Part shown: in pieces, positions 7,207-10,184 of the stretch | Layout: each line of letters opens with the position of its first letter | Position numbering within the stretch: position 1 is the stretch's first letter | NCBI GenBank assembly: GCA_002780065.1 | Contig: PEWQ01000035.1 | Coordinates: 1 to 10,184, forward strand | DNA from: Candidatus Hydrogenedentes bacterium CG07_land_8_20_14_0_80_42_17 | Lineage (GTDB): Bacteria; UBA8481 | Length of the DNA: 10,184 nucleotides | Reading direction: 5' to 3' | The notes under the pieces: model-generated | Told to the model about the DNA's origin: nothing | The model's database searches: none | Seen by the model: the letters and a program-made list of their open reading frames with translations, nothing else | Translations under genes and position numbers: made by a program

Positions 7207-7577
7207 TCGAACGCTCCTTTTCGCCAAACATAAATGTAACCAATTCCCACAATTCCGATAAAAGCCAGAGCTTCAGCCGCAAAGAAGAAACCGGCTCCCC
7301 GCACTGCAACCGCCCAAGGCCAAAGAAATACTGCTTCAGCATCGAAAAGTAAAAACAACATTGCTGTCGTATAGTATCGAATCGGAATAGAATCAGAAGC
7401 GTCGCCAACCGGAGTAATTCCGCACTCGTAAGGCTCTTTTTTGGAATCATTCTCTACTCGAGGCCGCAAGAACCAGCCCATTAGAATTGAACCTACAGCA
7501 ACTGCAATGCCAAGTACAAGCAGTATCACAATTCCAATATAGGGATTGCTTGATTCTGTCAGCAGCAAATCAACCAT
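7191..7577 (-). CDS. nuoA: NADH-quinone oxidoreductase subunit A (NuoA)
   Basis: Small membrane subunit with three predicted transmembrane helices (about residues 13-36, 67-90 and 97-117), next to NuoH at the quinone chamber. Family motifs are clear: KKEPYECGITPVGDA (46-60) in the first loop, including the mobile-loop cysteine C52, then MLFLLFDAEAVFLWPWAV (73-90) with the conserved acidic pair D79/E81. The 128-residue length is normal, and the C-terminus (YVWRKGAFEWTKN) looks complete, so the gene is not truncated despite the missing nuoB behind it. ATG 7577 is preceded by GAGG with 5-nt spacing. It lies 43 bp downstream of the aminotransferase stop codon, with no terminator-like hairpin between. 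Confidence 0.96.
   Translation of the reverse strand: MVDLLLTESSNPYIGIVILLVLGIAVAVGSILMGWFLRPRVENDSKKEPYECGITPVGDASDSIPIRYYTTAMLFLLFDAEAVFLWPWAVAVRGAGFFFAAEALAFIGIVGIGYIYVWRKGAFEWTKN
7214..7221 (-). promoter_or_regulatory. Ribosome-binding site that fixes the nuoC GTG start
   Basis: The minus strand reads AAAAGGAG, then a 7-nt spacer CGTTCGA, then GTG (7206-7204). It lies within the 3' end of nuoA. Its strength and spacing make GTG 7206 the best nuoC start and show that the nuoA-nuoC junction is a working translational junction. Confidence 0.8.
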
Positions 7578-7620
7578 AATATCCTCACATAACCTGGTGC
7601 ATACGAAGTTAGAAAAAATT

Positions 7621-8817
7621 TTACTTAGACAAACCTTCTTTTATTCTCTTTACACCTTCTCGAATATTCTCGATAGATGTTGCGTAGGAAAGTCTAACGT
7701 ATCCCGGTGCTCCGAAAGCTTCACCATGGACAACAGCAACGTGCGCCTTCTCCAAAAGATAATTCGTTAAAGCTAAGCTTGAATCTATCTTTACACCATC
7801 ATGAACACCATAAGCGCCTTTCATATTCGGAAATACGTAGAATGCCCCGCCAGGCGTCAAGCACTTCACGCCCGGCACTTCGTTCAGCAGTCTGACAATC
7901 TCTTTTCTGCGTTCGTCGAACGCCCTCACCATTTTGCCAACAACATCAGGATGAAGAGAATAGGCGGCCACAGCGCCCTTCTGAGCGAATGAAGTCGCGT
8001 TAGATGTAGAATGACTAATCTGCGCAGTCATCGCAGAGATAACATGTTGCGGTCCCGCCGCATAGCCAATTCTCCAACCTGTCATAGAAAATCCCTTTGA
8101 CGCTCCGTTTATCACAATTGTGATATCCCTCATACCCGGCAGTGACGCAATCGAATAATGTTTCAATCCGTCATAAATCATTGGCTCATAAATCTCATCA
8201 GAAATCGCAACTATATTTCGAGCTCGGCATATTGCCGCAATCGCCTCGATGTCGCTCTTCTCAAGCACTGCGCCGGTCGGATTGCACGGCGAATTTAAAA
8301 TTAAAGCTCGAGTTCGAGGTGTGAGCGCCGCCTCAATGGATTTTGGGCTCAATCTAAATCCATCTTCCTCTTTCGTTTCAATGAATACCGGTTTACCGCC
8401 AGCCATAGTCACTTGTTCGGGATATGTAACCCAATACGGAGCAGGAATCAGAACCTCGTCGCCGTCATCGATAATAGAAGTAATAGCGGCATAAAGAGCA
8501 TGTTTAGCTCCGCAAGTAATAATCACTTCATTCGGTTTGTATTCAAGACCATTGTCGCGCGCGAGTTTATCGCAAACCGCCTTCTTGAGTTCAGGAATTC
8601 CGCCTGCGGCAGTATACTTCGTAAAACCGTCCTGAATCGCTTTGATGCAAGCATCTTTTACAGGTTGAGGAGTATCGAAGTCAGGTTCGCCTGCTCCAAA
8701 ACTCACAATCTTAATTCCCTCCGCCTGCATCGCCTTTGCCTTCGCAGTAATCGCAAGTGTCGGAGATGCGCCCACAGCCGCCATTCTCTTTGAGATCTTA
8801 ATAATCGAGTTCGTCAT
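7621..8817 (-). CDS. aspB: PLP-dependent class I aminotransferase, probably aspartate aminotransferase
   Basis: Cytoplasmic fold-type I aminotransferase of 398 residues, most like the bacterial I-gamma aspartate aminotransferases (B. subtilis AspB / Thermus type), which convert aspartate and 2-oxoglutarate to oxaloacetate and glutamate. Visible features are GAGEPDFDTP (41-50), TKYTAAGGIPELKKAV (66-81), the substrate/PLP Asn in NSPCNPTG (N179), the D207/Y210 pair in SDEIYE, the Schiff-base lysine K241 in GASKGFSMTGWRIGY, and the substrate-carboxylate arginine R375 in YVRLSYATS. ATG 8817 has AAGGAG with 7-nt spacing. The gene is 43 bp upstream of nuoA on the same strand, so co-transcription is plausible. 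Specificity for aspartate is inferred from family resemblance; related enzymes act on other amino acids. Confidence 0.93.
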   Translation of the reverse strand: MTNSIIKISKRMAAVGASPTLAITAKAKAMQAEGIKIVSFGAGEPDFDTPQPVKDACIKAIQDGFTKYTAAGGIPELKKAVCDKLARDNGLEYKPNEVIITCGAKHALYAAITSIIDDGDEVLIPAPYWVTYPEQVTMAGGKPVFIETKEEDGFRLSPKSIEAALTPRTRALILNSPCNPTGAVLEKSDIEAIAAICRARNIVAISDEIYEPMIYDGLKHYSIASLPGMRDITIVINGASKGFSMTGWRIGYAAGPQHVISAMTAQISHSTSNATSFAQKGAVAAYSLHPDVVGKMVRAFDERRKEIVRLLNEVPGVKCLTPGGAFYVFPNMKGAYGVHDGVKIDSSLALTNYLLEKAHVAVVHGEAFGAPGYVRLSYATSIENIREGVKRIKEGLSK

Positions 8818-8847
8818 CTTTCCGCTCCTTCTATTAGTTTTGAAAGT

Positions 8848-8875
8848 ATGATAATATCTTACTGAATGTTTTCAA
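8848..8875 (-). promoter_or_regulatory. Possible sigma70-type promoter for the aminotransferase gene (and perhaps the nuo genes)
   Basis: On the minus strand, TTGAAA (8875-8870) is followed after 16 bases by TATCAT (8853-8848), about 30 bases before the aminotransferase ATG. An overlapping TATTAT (8856-8851) would give a spacer of only 13. The match is reasonable but short motifs in AT-rich sequence occur by chance. Confidence 0.35.
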
Positions 8876-8887
8876 GTTAATTTAGGG

Positions 8888-9019
8888 ATGGGGTCAGGCT
8901 TGAACTTTTTTACTTTTTTTGCAACCACGGATAGGAATAATTCCTATCTAAAATTACAAATGACACAAGGTTTTGGAATAAAAAAATGAAAAAGTAAAAA
9001 AGTTCAAGCCTGACCCCAT
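8888..9019. mobile_element. 132-bp palindromic element with perfect 31-bp terminal inverted repeats (MITE/REP-like)
   Basis: The left arm 8888-8918 starts ATGGGGTCAGGCTTGAAC and continues with six T, AC and five T. The right arm 8989-9019 is its exact reverse complement, ending in GACCCCAT. The core 8919-8988 is AT-rich, encodes nothing and holds a smaller palindrome at 8930-8948. GGGGTCAGGCTTGAA-type arms are, from memory, a recurrent dispersed repeat in many environmental bacterial genomes, sometimes near REP-associated tyrosine (Y1) transposases. No transposase is present, so the element would be non-autonomous. AATTTA occurs on both sides (8879-8884 and 9021-9026) but is separated from the left arm by GGG, so it is not a clean target duplication. 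It could also act as a transcript-ending hairpin for either divergent gene's antisense transcription. Confidence 0.75.
8930..8948. repeat. Small inverted repeat inside the palindromic element
   Basis: GATAGGAA (8930-8937) pairs with TTCCTATC (8941-8948) around a TAA loop. It sits near the middle of the 132-bp element, so the single strand could fold as an outer 31-bp stem carrying an inner hairpin. Confidence 0.7.
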
Positions 9020-9028
9020 AAATTTATG

Positions 9029-9034
9029 TATAGT
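9029..9034 (+). promoter_or_regulatory. Possible -10 box for a leaderless beta-propeller gene transcript
   Basis: TATAGT ends 6 bases before ATG 9041, so a start of transcription at or near the A of the ATG would give a leaderless mRNA. This would explain the lack of a Shine-Dalgarno there. No good -35 box is visible; the bases upstream belong to the end of the inverted-repeat element. Weak, position-based evidence only. Confidence 0.2.
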
Positions 9035-9040
9035 ATCCAT

Positions 9041-10000
9041 ATGAGGAAAAAAATAATTATTATCACGGTATCAGTTATCATTGCAGTCGTTGTAATCGAG
9101 CTGTTTTTTTTCAAAAGCAGAAAACATTCTTTGAAAAATGTTGAAGTTATTATTCAAGGCGACACCACGGGAATAGCGGCTCCTACCGTTTCTCCAAACT
9201 CGAACGTTGTCTTCACTGATCGTGACGGAATGAATGTCGAGATACTGTTGCCAAGTGGCGAGCGATGGCGGGCTTACGAAGGCAAGTTAGCGGAACGGCA
9301 TTTTGCGTGGTCTCCGGATGGAAGACGAGTCGCTTTCCGAGCCGAAAAAAATCCCGACCTTATTCCAAGAAGTTTTGCTCTGTTAGTCGCCGACATTAAA
9401 TCCAGAAGCGTCGAACAAGTCAGCGATTATCTGCCTCACCTAGGCAGGCCGATGTGGCGGCAAGTCGGAAACGAATTAGAGCTTTATGCTCCGTGGGAAA
9501 GCGACACTGTGCGACGACGATATGCAATCGAGGATCCTCTCATTGCTCCCGTTGCAAAATTCATTCTCGTCGAACGAAACGGCGATATCTGGCTTGAAGA
9601 AGATGGAAAAGAGCCGCGGCAGATGACTTTGGGCGGCGGAGTTGCTCCACAAATCTCGCCGGACGGAACTCGATTTATCTACACCTGGGCAGACGCAATA
9701 TTCGTTGCGAATGTCTCCGACACTCTAGCTGATAAACGAAATCCAATTGCAAGCGGAGTCTCACCGAAATGGTCGCCGGACGGAACAAAAATAGCATACT
9801 GCGCTCAGTGGGATAAAGGTCATGAAGATTCAATGGAAGGCGACATATTTTTTATCGACATGACGCAACAAAATTCAAAACCTGTTCAACTTACTTATAC
9901 ACCGAAAGAAGTTGAAATTGAGCTTGACTGGAACGGAAACAATCAGCTATACTATAGTGTGGTGAATGATGGTAGCCTTAGGCGGGCGGAGGTAAAATGA
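9041..10000 (+). CDS. Membrane-anchored TolB-like beta-propeller (PD40) protein
   Basis: A 319-residue protein with a basic start (MRKK) and one hydrophobic segment (residues 5-24), probably a membrane anchor or uncleaved signal, followed by an extracytoplasmic domain. PD40-type blade motifs are visible: APTVSPNSNVVFTD (47-60), FAWSPDGRRVAFR (88-100), APQISPDGTRFIYTW (202-216) and SPKWSPDGTKIAYCA (241-255). Weaker ones lie around 137-150 and 295-306, suggesting a six-bladed propeller. Such domains usually bind proteins or ligands; no catalytic residues can be named and it is not TolB itself, since no TolB N-terminal domain is seen. The start is uncertain: ATG 9026 would add MYSIH, and neither ATG has a Shine-Dalgarno. 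The stop overlaps the next gene's ATG (ATGA), so the two are probably translated together and share a role at the cell envelope. Confidence 0.85.
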   Translation: MRKKIIIITVSVIIAVVVIELFFFKSRKHSLKNVEVIIQGDTTGIAAPTVSPNSNVVFTDRDGMNVEILLPSGERWRAYEGKLAERHFAWSPDGRRVAFRAEKNPDLIPRSFALLVADIKSRSVEQVSDYLPHLGRPMWRQVGNELELYAPWESDTVRRRYAIEDPLIAPVAKFILVERNGDIWLEEDGKEPRQMTLGGGVAPQISPDGTRFIYTWADAIFVANVSDTLADKRNPIASGVSPKWSPDGTKIAYCAQWDKGHEDSMEGDIFFIDMTQQNSKPVQLTYTPKEVEIELDWNGNNQLYYSVVNDGSLRRAEVK

Positions 10001-10184
10001 AACATTTTGAGAAGTTCTTTTCTTTTGTATCAATCGGACTGATTATTCTGGCAATTACTGCTGATTCTTCGGCAGGAACTTTATCCGGAATTAAGTTGGC
10101 AATTGATCCAGGGCATGGCGGGCAATCTGGTCAAACTTACAACGGACTTCCCGGCGATCCGGGCGCTATTGGTCCAACAGGTTT
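9997..10184 (+). CDS. N-acetylmuramoyl-L-alanine amidase (Amidase_3), N-terminal part
   Basis: Partial gene running off the right edge; 62 full codons are visible. It starts at ATG 9997 with GGAGG 4 nt upstream and overlaps the preceding stop codon. Residues 1-26 form a signal peptide ending around DSSA, so the enzyme is exported. Residues 33-42 (KLAIDPGHGG) are the hallmark of zinc-dependent Amidase_3 enzymes, with H40 the first zinc ligand; these enzymes cleave the bond between N-acetylmuramic acid and L-alanine in peptidoglycan. The family usually continues directly with DPGA-G; here DPGAIGPTG (54-62) comes after an insertion of about 11 residues. The remaining zinc ligands and catalytic Glu lie outside the window. 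Confidence 0.88.
   Translation, partial: MKHFEKFFSFVSIGLIILAITADSSAGTLSGIKLAIDPGHGGQSGQTYNGLPGDPGAIGPTG

Noticed and set aside
7145-7450. 101-codon minus-strand frame overlapping nuoA and nuoC, considered as a possible displaced nuoB
   Set aside because: It has no NuoB cysteine motifs and is the shadow of nuoA in another frame.
8879-9026. AATTTA on both sides of the palindromic element as a target-site duplication
   Set aside because: GGG separates the left copy from the element, one base separates the right copy, and a 6-bp AT-only match is likely by chance.

Overview
The window carries a bacterial respiratory complex I (NADH:quinone oxidoreductase) gene cluster on the minus strand, an aminotransferase gene directly upstream of it, and two plus-strand envelope-type genes at the right end. 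Base composition is moderate (roughly mid-40s % G+C by eye), start codons are mostly ATG with good Shine-Dalgarno sequences, and most genes overlap their neighbours by 4 to 19 bases. The organism is a bacterium, but nothing here fixes its phylum. The divergence of the proteins, the unusual gene set and the GGGGTCAGGCTTGAA repeat would fit an uncultured lineage, but this is only an impression.

Layout from left to right. Bases 1-134 are about eight copies of a GC-rich 17-bp tandem repeat that reaches the left edge. Bases 135-202 are GC-rich and non-coding. Then, read right to left on the minus strand, come nuoA (7577-7191), nuoC (7206-6763), nuoD, nuoE, nuoF, nuoG, nuoH and nuoI (763-203). The order follows the classical A-(B)-C-D-E-F-G-H-I arrangement, except that nuoB is absent and nuoA overlaps nuoC directly. 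nuoJ-N do not follow nuoI within the window. A class I aminotransferase (8817-7621, probably aspartate aminotransferase) lies 43 bp upstream of nuoA on the same strand and may share its transcript. The divergent intergenic region (8818-9040) holds a 132-bp element with perfect 31-bp terminal inverted repeats, which looks like a MITE or REP-type palindrome. To its right, on the plus strand, are a membrane-anchored TolB-like beta-propeller protein (9041-10000) and the first 62 codons of a secreted N-acetylmuramoyl-L-alanine amidase that runs off the right edge.

Function. NuoE, F and G form the NADH-oxidising arm. NuoC, D and I form most of the connecting arm. NuoH and NuoA are membrane subunits next to the quinone site. 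Without NuoB (the N2 cluster subunit) and the J-N proton-pumping subunits the complex cannot be complete, so those genes are expected elsewhere in the genome. NuoG has a full eight-cysteine ferredoxin domain, one [4Fe-4S] site more than the textbook NuoG core. I found no defence, CRISPR, phage or otherwise novel multi-gene system. The points most worth a second look are the missing nuoB, the extra cluster motif in NuoG, the NuoH insertion, and the two repeat structures.
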